Numbered from the stretch's first letter, positions 27,153-35,749 are shown. The stretch: 64,000 nucleotides of DNA from Sphingobacterium tenebrionis (GCF_037126265.1 NZ_JAYLLN010000018.1:4641-68640), one strand, 5' to 3'. A program made the numbers and translations. Notes: generated by a model from the letters alone, not told the origin.

Positions 27153-27890
27153 ATGAATATATACGATCCAGCATTTGTCAAAAAGCTTTTCAATCAAATG
27201 TCTTCTTCCTATGAAAGAATGAATTATATTACTTCATTCGGATTTAGTATTCGTTGGAGAAAACAATTTATAAATGTGTTAGCTGAAAACAATGACCCTA
27301 TCCAAGTAATTGATATCTTATCTGGTTTAGGTGAAAACTGGAACTTATTGTTGAAAAAATATCCTAACGCCACTTTTTATGCATTGGATTTTTCAGAAGA
27401 AATGCAAAGGAAAGCAAAAGCTAAGGGAGATAAACTTTTCTCCGGAAAATTAAAGACATTTACGGAAGATGTACTTAACAATTCGCTGCCCGCAAACAGT
27501 TTTGATATTCTTACCTGTGCATATGGCCTAAAAACATTCAATAAAGATCAACTGAACCAATTGGCCTTAGAGGTCTCCCGAATCTTAAAGCCAGGAGGAA
27601 AATTTAGTTTTGTGGAAGTTTCCAAACCATCTAACCCTGTTTTGAACTTTTTCTATGGATTTTATTTGGGAAAATTAATTCCAATCCTTGGTAAATTATT
27701 CCTCGGCAATCCCAGTGATTACCGTATGCTGTGGATTTACAGTAAGAACTTCGGCGATTGTAAATTTGTTCAAGAAATATTCCTACACCATGGATTAGAG
27801 GTAAACCTCAATAACTATTTTTACGGTTGTGCTTCAGGCATCTCAGGTACTAAAAAATATTCCCAAATCTTTCCAGAATTAAGCGCTTAA
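27153..27890 (+). CDS. UbiE/MenG-like SAM-dependent methyltransferase
   Basis: 245 residues. N-terminal FDxM-type segment (VKKLFNQMSSSYERMNYITSFG), SAM motif I in a variant form (VIDILSGLGENW instead of VATGTGD), motif post-I (YALDFSEEM), motif II region (FDILTCAYGLKTF) and RILKPGGKFSFVEV. The class matches quinone-pathway C-methyltransferases, but the altered glycine motif and the absence of menaquinone genes nearby leave the substrate open. Lies just after sRNA copy 2 and before the two-component system. Confidence 0.8.
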   Translation: MNIYDPAFVKKLFNQMSSSYERMNYITSFGFSIRWRKQFINVLAENNDPIQVIDILSGLGENWNLLLKKYPNATFYALDFSEEMQRKAKAKGDKLFSGKLKTFTEDVLNNSLPANSFDILTCAYGLKTFNKDQLNQLALEVSRILKPGGKFSFVEVSKPSNPVLNFFYGFYLGKLIPILGKLFLGNPSDYRMLWIYSKNFGDCKFVQEIFLHHGLEVNLNNYFYGCASGISGTKKYSQIFPELSA

Positions 27891-27942
27891 CTTGCCAAAG
27901 TATTCACCTTGGTTTTAAAAAAGAATAACATACCTTTAAAAA

Positions 27943-28614
27943 ATGAAGATCCTGATCATAGAAGATGAAATAGACCTACTTCAAAACAGTAAAGAGTTTT
28001 TGGAAGCGGAGAATTTTTTGGTAGAAACGGCCATGGATTATCCATCTGGCCTTGAGAAAGTAATGAACTACCAATACGATTGTATCTTACTGGACATCAT
28101 GATCCCTGGCGGATCAGGATTGGATATCCTTAAACAAATGAAAGCGGCAAATCGCAAACAGGCCGTACTCATACTATCTGCAAAAGACTCCGTAGCAGAT
28201 AAAGTGCTGGGATTAGAGATCGGGGCGGATGATTACCTGGCAAAACCCTTCCATTTTGCAGAGCTACTGGCAAGGATCAAATCCATTATCCGCAGAAATG
28301 CGCAGGAAGGTTCTTCCCTACTTACCTATAAGAACATTACGGTGGATCCTGAAAACCGGATTGTTCGTATTGCCGACAAGACACTATCATTCAACAGAAA
28401 AGAATTTGATATGTTATATTACTTTCTGTTGAGGCCAAATAAATTATTAGAAAAAACCACCTTGGCAGAAGCCGTCTGGGGTGATCATGCAGATCAGGCA
28501 GATAATTTGGATTTCATCTATTCCCAGATAAAAAATATTAGAAAAAAATTAAAGGATGCCGATGCCGAAGCTGATATCCAAGCGGTCTACGGTGTAGGTT
28601 ATAAACTCGTATAA
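27943..28614 (+). CDS. Response regulator, OmpR/PhoB family
   Basis: 223 residues. The receiver domain has the acidic pocket EDE (7-9), phospho-acceptor Asp51 (ILLDIMIPGG) and the LSAKD lysine. The C-terminal winged helix includes LSFNRKEFDMLYYFLLRPN and the terminal VYGVGYKLV. The stop overlaps the kinase start by one base (TAATG), so the two are translationally coupled. Likely controls the two PepSY-like genes downstream. Confidence 0.95.
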   Translation: MKILIIEDEIDLLQNSKEFLEAENFLVETAMDYPSGLEKVMNYQYDCILLDIMIPGGSGLDILKQMKAANRKQAVLILSAKDSVADKVLGLEIGADDYLAKPFHFAELLARIKSIIRRNAQEGSSLLTYKNITVDPENRIVRIADKTLSFNRKEFDMLYYFLLRPNKLLEKTTLAEAVWGDHADQADNLDFIYSQIKNIRKKLKDADAEADIQAVYGVGYKLV

Positions 28615-29894
28615 TGGCAATATCCGTTAAAAATTACACGAATCGATACCTGGTTCTAGCCATTTTGGTCATTATGGCCATTTGGGCTTTATTGTTCTAT
28701 GCCCTCCTCATGGATGAGGTATATGACAATGTAGATGATGGACTGAAGAATCAAAAAATCGAGATCATTCGGGAAGCTTTTAAAGATCCTTCGGTAATAA
28801 CGGATAATAAAACCTATGGCATCAATCAATTTATCATCCGGGAGGTAGCGCCAAGGGAAGATTTGGACAAAAATCATTTTTCCAGAAAATTGATCTACAT
28901 GCCCTATGATGAAGAAGATGAACCTTATCGCATCCTAAGTACCGGATTTTTCAGCAAAGATGGGAAAGCTTATGAGCTGGAAATACGCACATCTACTGTA
29001 GAAGAAGACGATTTCCTGATCAATTTAGCGATTTCTTTATCCGTATTATATATAGTGATTGTCTTAAGCATAATCATCATCAACCATTTTGTCCTGCGGA
29101 ATGCCTGGAAACCGTTTAAAGAAACGCTCCGCAACCTGAGTCAATACCGTTTTGGGGAATCAAAAAGTTTTCAACCGGTAAAAAGCCAGGTTAAGGAATT
29201 CGAAGAGCTCAATCTGCAGATCGCCAAAATGATCGATCGGAATGAAATGGTCTTTGAAGATCAGAAAAGGTTTCTGGAAAATGCCTCCCATGAGCTACAG
29301 ACCCCTTTGGCAGTGAGTATTGGTAAAATGGAGCTTTTATTGCAGGATGAAGCATTCAACGAATCCCAATTGAAAAAATTAGCTGAAGCGAAGCAATCCC
29401 TTCATCGGATGGTAGGTTTGAACAAATCCTTATTAATGCTTTCCAGAATTGAAAACCACCAATATAATCAAACCGAAAAAATAGATTTCAATGCATTAAC
29501 GAAGAATCTGCTGGAAGAACTGGAAGATATTTATACGTACAAGGAAGTCCAGGTTTCCTTGGAAGATAAGGGTATATTTTTAGCGGATTGTAACCCGGAA
29601 CTAGCACAAATATTGATCGGCAATCTGCTCAGAAATGCGATCAAATACAATAAACCCCAGGGACAAATTCAGGTTGTTTTTTCGGAAAGGACTATCCGTA
29701 TTGCTAATGATAGCCTGGGAGAAGCACTAAATCCGAAATACATTTTCGAACGATTCCATAAAGGCACACAGGATAGTACCTCCAATGGATTAGGTTTATC
29801 CATCGTGCAATCCATCTTGGAGAAATATCCATATTTAACGATTCAATATCAGTTTATTCACAATCAACATGTTTTTGATTTAATAAAAAATTAA
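28614..29894 (+). CDS. Membrane sensor histidine kinase
   Basis: 426 residues. Membrane helices at ~12-33 and ~137-160 enclose a ~100-residue periplasmic sensor. The H-box is FLENASHELQTPLAVSIGKM with His226, followed by an N-box (GNLLRNAIKYN) and G-box (GLGLSIVQSI). Partner of the preceding regulator (1-nt overlap). Small PepSY-like exported proteins encoded just after it may be its ligands or outputs. Confidence 0.95.
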   Translation: MAISVKNYTNRYLVLAILVIMAIWALLFYALLMDEVYDNVDDGLKNQKIEIIREAFKDPSVITDNKTYGINQFIIREVAPREDLDKNHFSRKLIYMPYDEEDEPYRILSTGFFSKDGKAYELEIRTSTVEEDDFLINLAISLSVLYIVIVLSIIIINHFVLRNAWKPFKETLRNLSQYRFGESKSFQPVKSQVKEFEELNLQIAKMIDRNEMVFEDQKRFLENASHELQTPLAVSIGKMELLLQDEAFNESQLKKLAEAKQSLHRMVGLNKSLLMLSRIENHQYNQTEKIDFNALTKNLLEELEDIYTYKEVQVSLEDKGIFLADCNPELAQILIGNLLRNAIKYNKPQGQIQVVFSERTIRIANDSLGEALNPKYIFERFHKGTQDSTSNGLGLSIVQSILEKYPYLTIQYQFIHNQHVFDLIKN

Positions 29895-29976
29895 AAATTA
29901 TTTCATTTTACTTCCGTATTCCCAATTCTTTCCCAAATTGATATAGACCTTTGATTCAAATCATAAGAACAAAGAC

Positions 29977-30420
29977 ATGAAATCAATAACAAAAATCAGT
30001 ATGATCGCAGCAATGCTTGTTGCATCATTTAGTGCATCGGCACAGAAAAAAGTATTGGAATTTAATCAACTACCAAAAACGGCTCAATCATTTGTGAATA
30101 CACATTATAATAAGGGTCAAATTTCCTTGGTGAGTTCTGAAAAAGAAATGCTTTCGGGTATGGAATACAAAGTTGTCCTACAAAATGGGACAGAGATTGA
30201 GTTTGATCAAAAAGGAAACTGGACAGAAGTGGATGCAAAACAAAAATCAGTTCCGCAGGCTATTATTCCAGCTTCTATAATGAATTATGTTCGCAAAAGT
30301 TTTCCAAATAATGAGGTTGTTCAATTGAAAAAGGAAAGGAATGGATTTGAGGTGGAATTGACCAGCGGATTGGACCTGGAGTTCAATAAAAAAGGAGAAT
30401 TTGTAAGAATCGATGACTAA
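29977..30420 (+). CDS. Exported PepSY-like protein
   Basis: 147 residues. Signal peptide to ~SASAQ, then two PepSY-like repeats: LPKTAQSFVNTHY...EYKVVLQNGTEIEFDQKGNWTEV and IPASIMNYVRKSF...FEVELTSGLDLEFNKKGEFVRID. This is the beta-lactamase-inhibitor-like fold of DUF2874/PepSY-like proteins. Encoded 82 bp after a histidine kinase, so likely a periplasmic partner of that system. A paralogous lipoprotein follows. Confidence 0.85.
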   Translation: MKSITKISMIAAMLVASFSASAQKKVLEFNQLPKTAQSFVNTHYNKGQISLVSSEKEMLSGMEYKVVLQNGTEIEFDQKGNWTEVDAKQKSVPQAIIPASIMNYVRKSFPNNEVVQLKKERNGFEVELTSGLDLEFNKKGEFVRIDD

Positions 30421-30470
30421 TAATTCATCGTTAGAAATTAAAAAATTGATAATAAAAAATTAAACATAAC

Positions 30471-30917
30471 ATGAAAAAATTACTATTTACATTAACTGCT
30501 ATATTGAGTTTTGGGATTTTGTTTATTTCCTGTGATAAGGAGGAAGTTATTCAAGCGGACCAATTACCGAAAGAGGCCAATACCTTTTTAAATACGCACT
30601 TTAATGGGGTGAAAATCCTTCAAGTGGAGAAAGAAAAAGAAGCTTTATCAGGAACAGAGTATAAAGCAATTTTGGCAACTGGTGTTCAGGTGAAGTTTGA
30701 TAAGAATGGAGATTGGACAGAAGTGGAATCCAATAATAACACGGCAATCAGTACAGGTTTTATCCTTGCGCCGATTGTAAGTTATATTAATGAGAATTAT
30801 GCGAATTCTGGAATCAAGAGCATTGAAAAGGAAAAGCATGGATTTGATGTGGAATTGGTGAATGATATCGATTTGGTATTCGATAAAGAAGGTAAGTTTT
30901 TAAGAGTAGATTTATAA
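30471..30917 (+). CDS. PepSY-like lipoprotein
   Basis: 148 residues with the same two-repeat fold as its neighbour, about half identical by eye. It begins MKKLLFTLTAILSFGILFISC: the lipobox FISC|D makes it a lipoprotein, so it is membrane-anchored whereas its paralogue is soluble. The pair arose by tandem duplication. Followed directly by a REP-like cluster and the convergent OmpA gene. Confidence 0.87.
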   Translation: MKKLLFTLTAILSFGILFISCDKEEVIQADQLPKEANTFLNTHFNGVKILQVEKEKEALSGTEYKAILATGVQVKFDKNGDWTEVESNNNTAISTGFILAPIVSYINENYANSGIKSIEKEKHGFDVELVNDIDLVFDKEGKFLRVDL

Positions 30918-30926
30918 GAGCCTCTG

Positions 30927-31141
30927 CGTCATTGCGAGGAGGTACGACGAAGCAATCTGTCCGCATGTCATGCTGAGCGTAGTCGAAGCATCTGTTCGTA
31001 AGTAGTATTGCAGATCCTTCGACGCTGCTCAGGATGACAATGTTCAAAGATCGCTTCGTTCCTCGCAATGACGTTTGGATTGCTTCGTCGTACCTCCTCG
31101 CAATGACGTATGGATCGCAATGACGTATGTATCACAATGAC
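30927..31141. repeat. REP-like palindromic cluster R2
   Basis: Complete A-B-B'-A' arrangement (A = GTCATTGCGAGGAGG type, B = GTCATGCTGAGC type), then one more A' unit and two decayed ones. It fills the gap between two convergent genes and ends just before their shared terminator. Confidence 0.85.
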
Positions 31142-31152
31142 ATAACCCATAA

Positions 31153-31187
31153 AAAAGGCTGTATCAGATATTCTGATACAGCCTTTT
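31153..31187. terminator. Bidirectional terminator
   Basis: 16-bp stem AAAAGGCTGTATCAGA with its complement and a TAT loop, T/A-rich on both sides. Serves the PepSY genes (+) and the OmpA gene (-). Confidence 0.88.
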
Positions 31188-31214
31188 AAATATTAAGATT
31201 TTAAATAAAAATTC

Positions 31215-32111
31215 TTACAATCCAGAGGTATCTGCTGCAGATGCATCCGCATCAGAGGTTTCTGGTGCCTGATCAATCAGCTCCATAAATTGATCCAATT
31301 TAGGCGTAATTATGATCTGCGTTCTACGGTTTCTCGCTTTACCATCAGCCGAATCATTGCTTGCAATCGGGTTATATTCTCCACGACCACCAGCAGTCAG
31401 ACGCTTAGGATCTACACCATAGGTATTCTGTAATGCCTGTACAACAGAAGATGCACGTAAAGTACTTAGATCCCAGTTATTTCTAATATTGGTTTTCGAA
31501 ATAGGATCTGTATCGGTATTACCTTCGATCAACACATCATACTCTCTGTAATCCTGGATGATCTTAGCAATTTTGGATAAGGTCTCCCCTGCACGATCAG
31601 AAATTTCATAACTTCCTGATTTGTACAACATATTATCCGACAAGGAAATATAAACCACACCTTTCAATACTTTCACATCCACATCGCGTAATTCTTCACG
31701 GCTTAATGAACGGGTCAAATTATTCGTCAACACCAGATTAAGGGAATCACTTTTGTTTTTGGTGTTCACCAAATGCTGGATATATTTATTGGAAGCGTTG
31801 ATTTCATCCACCAATTTGGAAATATTGACATTTCCCTGAGTGTTTTGGTTGATACTATTATCCAAAGTGGATTGCAGTTTTGCCAATGCCTCCCGAAGAC
31901 CTGCATTGGTTTTACGCTCCTGTTCCAACTGTTCTTCTAAACTGGTAACACGGGCTCTACTTTCGGCAAGCTCCACTTGACTTTTTTGATATTGCGCACT
32001 CAAGTCATTATACTGAGCATCCAATGCCTGGTATGTTTTTTTACTTACCCCACAGGAGGAAATAAAAATAAGCGACATGAGGAATAAGGGGATACTGATT
32101 CTTTTTATCAT
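31215..32111 (-). CDS. OmpA-family lipoprotein with coiled coil
   Basis: The Met at 32111 is preferred to the one at 32138 because it begins the lipoprotein signal (MIKRISIPLFLMSLIFISSC, lipobox SSC|G). Residues ~27-110 form a coiled coil (heptads of Leu/Ala with Glu/Arg/Gln). The C-terminal OmpA domain carries LIEGNTDTDPI, NWDLSTLRASSVVQAL and GRGEYNPIASND...NRRTQIII. It anchors the outer membrane to peptidoglycan. The short Ala/Asp/Ser-rich tail is unusual but not informative. sRNA copy 3 ends 110 bp upstream. Confidence 0.92.
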   Translation of the reverse strand: MIKRISIPLFLMSLIFISSCGVSKKTYQALDAQYNDLSAQYQKSQVELAESRARVTSLEEQLEQERKTNAGLREALAKLQSTLDNSINQNTQGNVNISKLVDEINASNKYIQHLVNTKNKSDSLNLVLTNNLTRSLSREELRDVDVKVLKGVVYISLSDNMLYKSGSYEISDRAGETLSKIAKIIQDYREYDVLIEGNTDTDPISKTNIRNNWDLSTLRASSVVQALQNTYGVDPKRLTAGGRGEYNPIASNDSADGKARNRRTQIIITPKLDQFMELIDQAPETSDADASAADTSGL

Positions 32112-32220
32112 AACACGTAATTTAATTATAAAATTCAATAGCTCCTACAAGATAAGCAAAAGCGGTGCCTTTATCTGTTAAGTTAATTTTAAAAATAAAA
32201 ATTAAGCCAATTCTATTAAT

Positions 32221-32286
32221 AAAAAAACTCCTGAAGCGGGGAGCTCCAGGAGTTTTAACTAACCAATTATTAACCTAAATTATGAG
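32221..32286 (-). ncRNA. Putative sigma-54-dependent small RNA, copy 3
   Basis: About 66 nt, reading from 32286 down to 32221. It has the same start (CTCATAATTTAGG), the same 30-nt leader, a 2-nt A spacer and the same 27-nt terminator hairpin with seven U. It lies between the OmpA gene and the DEAD-box helicase, divergent from the latter. Confidence 0.68.
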
Positions 32287-32296
32287 CTAAATAGTA

Positions 32297-32312
32297 TTCA
32301 ATCTCCGTGCCG
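32297..32312 (-). promoter_or_regulatory. Sigma-54-like -24/-12 promoter, sRNA copy 3
   Basis: On the minus strand CGGCACGGAGATTGAA: GG and TTG in sigma-54 spacing, -12 base A, implied start about 32286, identical in relative position to copy 2. Confidence 0.58.
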
Positions 32313-32381
32313 AAAATGAAATGACCTCTCCTTTGTTAACATTATTTAACGAATATCCCCTGCCTATCCAATAAATTATGA

Positions 32382-32389
32382 TAATTTTG
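32382..32389 (+). promoter_or_regulatory. -7 box TAATTTTG of the helicase gene
   Basis: A perfect TAnnTTTG ending 4 nt before the ATG at 32394, which implies a leaderless or nearly leaderless mRNA. Confidence 0.6.
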
Positions 32390-32393
32390 CAGC

Positions 32394-33704
32394 ATGCAAC
32401 AGGAAAAATCATATATCGATAGATTAGGAATAGAGGCGCTGAACCCCATGCAGGAGGCTGTAGTGAGTCAATTTGACGACACACGAGATTTTATTCTGCT
32501 CTCCCCTACAGGTTCTGGAAAAACGTTGGCCTTCTCCTTAATCCTGATGCAATTGCTGAAAAAATACCCTATCCAGGCTTCTTCGGCGCTGATTGTAGTA
32601 CCTACCAGAGAACTGGCACTTCAGATCGAATCGGTTATCCGAAAGATGGATAATACTCTTTCCTTGGTTTGTTTATACGGTGGAAATGATAACCGTATGG
32701 AGAAAAACAAGCTTAAGGAAGGTCCTTCCCTGATCATAGCTACTCCTGGTCGATTGATCTACCACTTGGAAAGAAGACCTGATCTGTTAGAAAACTGCCA
32801 TACCCTGATCCTGGATGAGTTTGATAAATCCTTGGAATTAGGATTTTCTGAGCAGATTTCTTACATCATCAACAGCTGTAGGAACATCAAGCACCAAGTG
32901 ATGACATCGGCGACCGATGTAACCGACAAGCCTAATTTCATCCAGCTTAATGATCCCATTAAATTGGATTTCTTGAACAAGGAGGCATTAATCCCGAGTT
33001 TGGATTACCATAAGGTGGAGGTGTCCAGCAAAATGAAATTGGAAGGTCTCTTTAAATTGATCTGTAAGATTGGTGCTGAGCGGATCTTGGTTTTCTGTAA
33101 CCATCGCGAAGCCGCAGAACATATTTCTGAACTATTGGAAAGCAAAGGAATCGATAGCATCCCTTATCATGGTGGATTAGATCAATTTTTCCGTGAGCTA
33201 GCTATATTAAAAATTAAGAATGGTAGCCAATTGATATTGGTAACTACGGATTTGGCCTCTAGAGGTCTTGATATTCCGGATATGAACCATGTGGTGCATT
33301 ATCAGTTCCCACCTAAGGAAGAGGATTTTATCCATAGAAATGGTCGCGCTGGGAGAAACCAACAGGAAGGACATGTTTATGGGGTATTAACGACGGAGGA
33401 AAGAGTACCGGTTTATTTTCAGGATGTTCCGGTGATGGAGTTGAATGAGTTCTACCCAATCCCAGAACCTCCGAAATACCAAACTATTCGTATAACGGCC
33501 GGAAAACGCCAAAAAGTAAATAAGATTGATATCGTTGGTTTTATTCTGAACCTGGGAGATTTTAAAAAGGAAGACCTTGGAATGATCGATGTAAAACCCA
33601 ATGAATCTTATGTAGCTGTTAGTAGAGCTATTGCAAGAGAGGTTATTAAGCTAGGATCTAATGGTAGGATCAAAGGCCAGAAGGTAAGGTTGAATTTAAT
33701 TTAA
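32394..33704 (+). CDS. DEAD-box RNA helicase with DbpA-type RNA-binding domain
   Basis: 436 residues. Motifs in order: Q-motif NPMQ, Walker A SPTGSGKT (38-45), Ib PTREL, TPGR, motif II as DEFD (141-144) in place of DEAD, motif III SAT, then the second RecA domain with DLASRGLDIP and HRNGRAGR. The last ~75 residues form a DbpA/CsdA-like RNA-binding domain (ITAGKRQKVNKIDIVGFIL...), which in DbpA binds 23S rRNA hairpin 92. Likely role: ribosome large-subunit assembly. The DEFD variant is compatible with ATPase activity. Confidence 0.92.
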   Translation: MQQEKSYIDRLGIEALNPMQEAVVSQFDDTRDFILLSPTGSGKTLAFSLILMQLLKKYPIQASSALIVVPTRELALQIESVIRKMDNTLSLVCLYGGNDNRMEKNKLKEGPSLIIATPGRLIYHLERRPDLLENCHTLILDEFDKSLELGFSEQISYIINSCRNIKHQVMTSATDVTDKPNFIQLNDPIKLDFLNKEALIPSLDYHKVEVSSKMKLEGLFKLICKIGAERILVFCNHREAAEHISELLESKGIDSIPYHGGLDQFFRELAILKIKNGSQLILVTTDLASRGLDIPDMNHVVHYQFPPKEEDFIHRNGRAGRNQQEGHVYGVLTTEERVPVYFQDVPVMELNEFYPIPEPPKYQTIRITAGKRQKVNKIDIVGFILNLGDFKKEDLGMIDVKPNESYVAVSRAIAREVIKLGSNGRIKGQKVRLNLI

Positions 33705-33717
33705 GGAGTTTATTTCC

Positions 33718-33843
33718 GCGTCATTGCGAGGTCTCCGTCATTGCGAGGTCTCCGTCATTGCGAGGCCTTCGTCATTGCGAGGAACGAAGCAATCTTTCGA
33801 TAAGTGTAAAGATTGCTTCGTCGTACCTCCTCGCAATGACGCC
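33718..33843. repeat. REP-like palindromic cluster R3
   Basis: Four A units in tandem at 17-bp spacing (TCATTGCGAGG), the last complete to GAAGCAATC, then an inverted A' unit. No B units. Lies between convergent helicase and coaD genes. Confidence 0.85.
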
Positions 33844-33847
33844 AAAA

Positions 33848-33889
33848 ATCTATCATCTATCATCTATAATCTATCATCTATCATCTAAA
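33848..33889. repeat. Heptanucleotide array H1
   Basis: Six 7-bp units, consensus ATCTATC (ATCTATC, ATCTATC, ATCTATA, ATCTATC, ATCTATC, ATCTAAA). It runs into the 3' end of coaD: the TGA stop and the last four codons (L-D-D-R) are made of repeat sequence. Confidence 0.85.
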
Positions 33890-34347
33890 ATAAACCCAAA
33901 CACCTCCTCCGGAACCAACCCTCTAATATCCCCTTTATTCTTCCAGATATCCCTAACAATCGTAGACGATATATGCGCTTTCCCTGATCTACTCACCAAA
34001 AAATAAGTCTCCACCTCCGGTGCCAAAATCAAATTGTTCTGCGCAATGATATTCTCATAATCCAGATCCGTATTATTACGTACTCCCCTTAAAATAACAG
34101 TCGCTCCAACCTCCCTACAAAAATCTACAGTCAATCCCTGATAAAAACCCACCACAATTTTCTCATTTCCAGCATAAAGCTTAGAAATGGCTGCTTTGCG
34201 GGTTTCCACATCCATCATGCCCACTTTGGAACTATTGATCCCAATGGCTACATAAATCTTATCAAATAACGGTAATGCACGTTCGATCAGATCGTGGTGT
34301 GCAATAGTATAAGGATCAAAAGACCCTGGAAAAACTGCGATTCTCAT
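33874..34347 (-). CDS. coaD: Phosphopantetheine adenylyltransferase
   Basis: 157 residues, the normal length. Catalyses the adenylation of 4'-phosphopantetheine in coenzyme A synthesis. N-terminal nucleotidyl-transferase motif GSFDPYTIAH (canonically GSFDPxTxGH; here Ala replaces Gly), RGVRNNTDLDYE substrate loop and ISSTIVR near the end. The final residues L-D-D-R come from a heptanucleotide repeat. Forms a cluster with rsmD and DUF3822 on the same strand, as in many Bacteroidota. Confidence 0.95.
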   Translation of the reverse strand: MRIAVFPGSFDPYTIAHHDLIERALPLFDKIYVAIGINSSKVGMMDVETRKAAISKLYAGNEKIVVGFYQGLTVDFCREVGATVILRGVRNNTDLDYENIIAQNNLILAPEVETYFLVSRSGKAHISSTIVRDIWKNKGDIRGLVPEEVFGFILDDR

Positions 34348-34374
34348 TATGCTAGGCTATTTATAATAAGTTTT

Positions 34375-34911
34375 TTATACTAGGCTATAAAAACTAAATG
34401 ACGAGTTTCCGTATTGCCGTTGCTCCACAAAATTGGGATGGGCGGCCATTTTTCTACTCGTTGGGTGTTCAACAATCAATAATCCCCCTGAATTTAACAA
34501 ATTGTTTTCAAAAACATAAGTAGGGAGCATCGGCAACTGACCAATATCATAAGGTGGATCCGCAAAAATCAGATCATAAGTACCCTTCGCTGATTTGATG
34601 AATTTAAATACATCTGCTTTCCGAGCTTTGATCTGTGTTAGATCCAATTTCTTCGCCGTATCCGTTATGTACATCACACATTTACCATGCAGATCAATCG
34701 CATCAACCGACTTTACCCCTCTCGACGCTAATTCAAAAGAAATATTTCCAGTTCCAGCAAAAAGATCGAGACAATCCAAGTCGTCAAAATCCAGTTTATT
34801 GTTCAGGATATTGAATAAGGCTTCCTTGGCTAGATCTGTAGTCGGACGAACCGGTAAATTCTGTGGTGGATTTAAACGTAATCCTGCAGCCTTTCCTCCT
34901 ATAATGCGCAT
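34375..34911 (-). CDS. rsmD: 16S rRNA (guanine966-N2)-methyltransferase
   Basis: 178 residues. RIIGGKAAG N-terminus, RPTTDLAKEALFNIL, SAM motif LDLFAGTGNISFE and the catalytic DPPY in LIFADPPYDIG. It methylates G966 of 16S rRNA in the small subunit. It overlaps the DUF3822 gene by 13 nt, which indicates one transcript, and precedes coaD by 27 nt. Confidence 0.95.
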   Translation of the reverse strand: MRIIGGKAAGLRLNPPQNLPVRPTTDLAKEALFNILNNKLDFDDLDCLDLFAGTGNISFELASRGVKSVDAIDLHGKCVMYITDTAKKLDLTQIKARKADVFKFIKSAKGTYDLIFADPPYDIGQLPMLPTYVFENNLLNSGGLLIVEHPTSRKMAAHPNFVEQRQYGNSSFSFYSLV

Positions 34912-35687
34912 TTTGGTAATTCTAAAAGGTAACTATCTGCCAACCCGGAAGGTAATTCATCCAATAAAGATAATGCCTGCTGCGAACTAATACCCTTTAC
35001 CTGATGGCCATATTCTGCCAATTTTCCAATATATGGGCTTTCAGCGTTCATACTGCTGTACAGAACCTTGCTCACCTTTCCATCGATGCCAAATACTTGG
35101 AAAAGATGAAGCACATAATAACTGAGATCTTCTTCAGAATATACTTCAAAACTATTATATAGCTTGAACTGCCCATTGATGAACAAAAACAAATCCACCA
35201 CTTGTTCATGGAATACAACACCCAATACCTCGCCTTGTAGCGGAATATGAGGTCTTGCCTGCATCAGGTTCAATTTAAATTCCGGGATAAATTGGGCTTG
35301 CGGGAACAAGGATCTCCAACGTTGCTCCAACAACACATCATATTGATAAAAAGCCTGTGCTTGAAGGAAATCCAAGGAAACCGATTCAGCTTTTCTTCCT
35401 GGATGTTCCATAAAATCCTGGTATTTCTCTACATCCTCCATATCATAGAGATCATTCGGAATGAATGTCAGGTTATTATGCGGGATACTCACATAGACCT
35501 TCTGAAAAGGAAGACTCAAAATCTTTAAAGCCTCTTCGCTGGGACTATTGCTTTCATACTTCATGTAAACCAACAATTGTCCTTCGTAATCAACCACATA
35601 TAATATGTCATGGTTAAAATTCGCCTGAACGATTAATTGATATTTAGCAATATATTGTAAGTGAAATTGTGACGACGTATAAATCAT
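34899..35687 (-). CDS. DUF3822 family protein
   Basis: 262 residues. A Bacteroidota-specific protein routinely found beside rsmD and coaD. It shows an actin-like/ASKHA feel: repeated beta segments (LLVYMKY, VYVSIPHNNLTFIPNDLYD, EVLGVVFHEQVVDLFLFINGQFKLYN) and a phosphate-loop-like region. No catalytic residues can be asserted. The 13-nt overlap with rsmD suggests coupled translation. The biological role is not established. Confidence 0.8.
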   Translation of the reverse strand: MIYTSSQFHLQYIAKYQLIVQANFNHDILYVVDYEGQLLVYMKYESNSPSEEALKILSLPFQKVYVSIPHNNLTFIPNDLYDMEDVEKYQDFMEHPGRKAESVSLDFLQAQAFYQYDVLLEQRWRSLFPQAQFIPEFKLNLMQARPHIPLQGEVLGVVFHEQVVDLFLFINGQFKLYNSFEVYSEEDLSYYVLHLFQVFGIDGKVSKVLYSSMNAESPYIGKLAEYGHQVKGISSQQALSLLDELPSGLADSYLLELPKCAL

Positions 35688-35749
35688 GCTTTTGCAGATG
35701 CTTTAATCACAAAAATAGTTTTTAAAATTGGTTTGACCAACCTTTTGAA

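Noticed and set aside
30814..31150. Several ORFs in the R2 cluster (and equivalents in R4-R7)
   Set aside because: Their peptides are translations of the repeat units (for example HCEE, SLRGGT, VILSGVEGS strings) and recur in different frames at every cluster.
33718..33843. Possible CRISPR array
   Set aside because: The tandem units are 17 bp apart with no unique spacers, the unit is an interspersed palindrome found elsewhere, and no cas gene is present.
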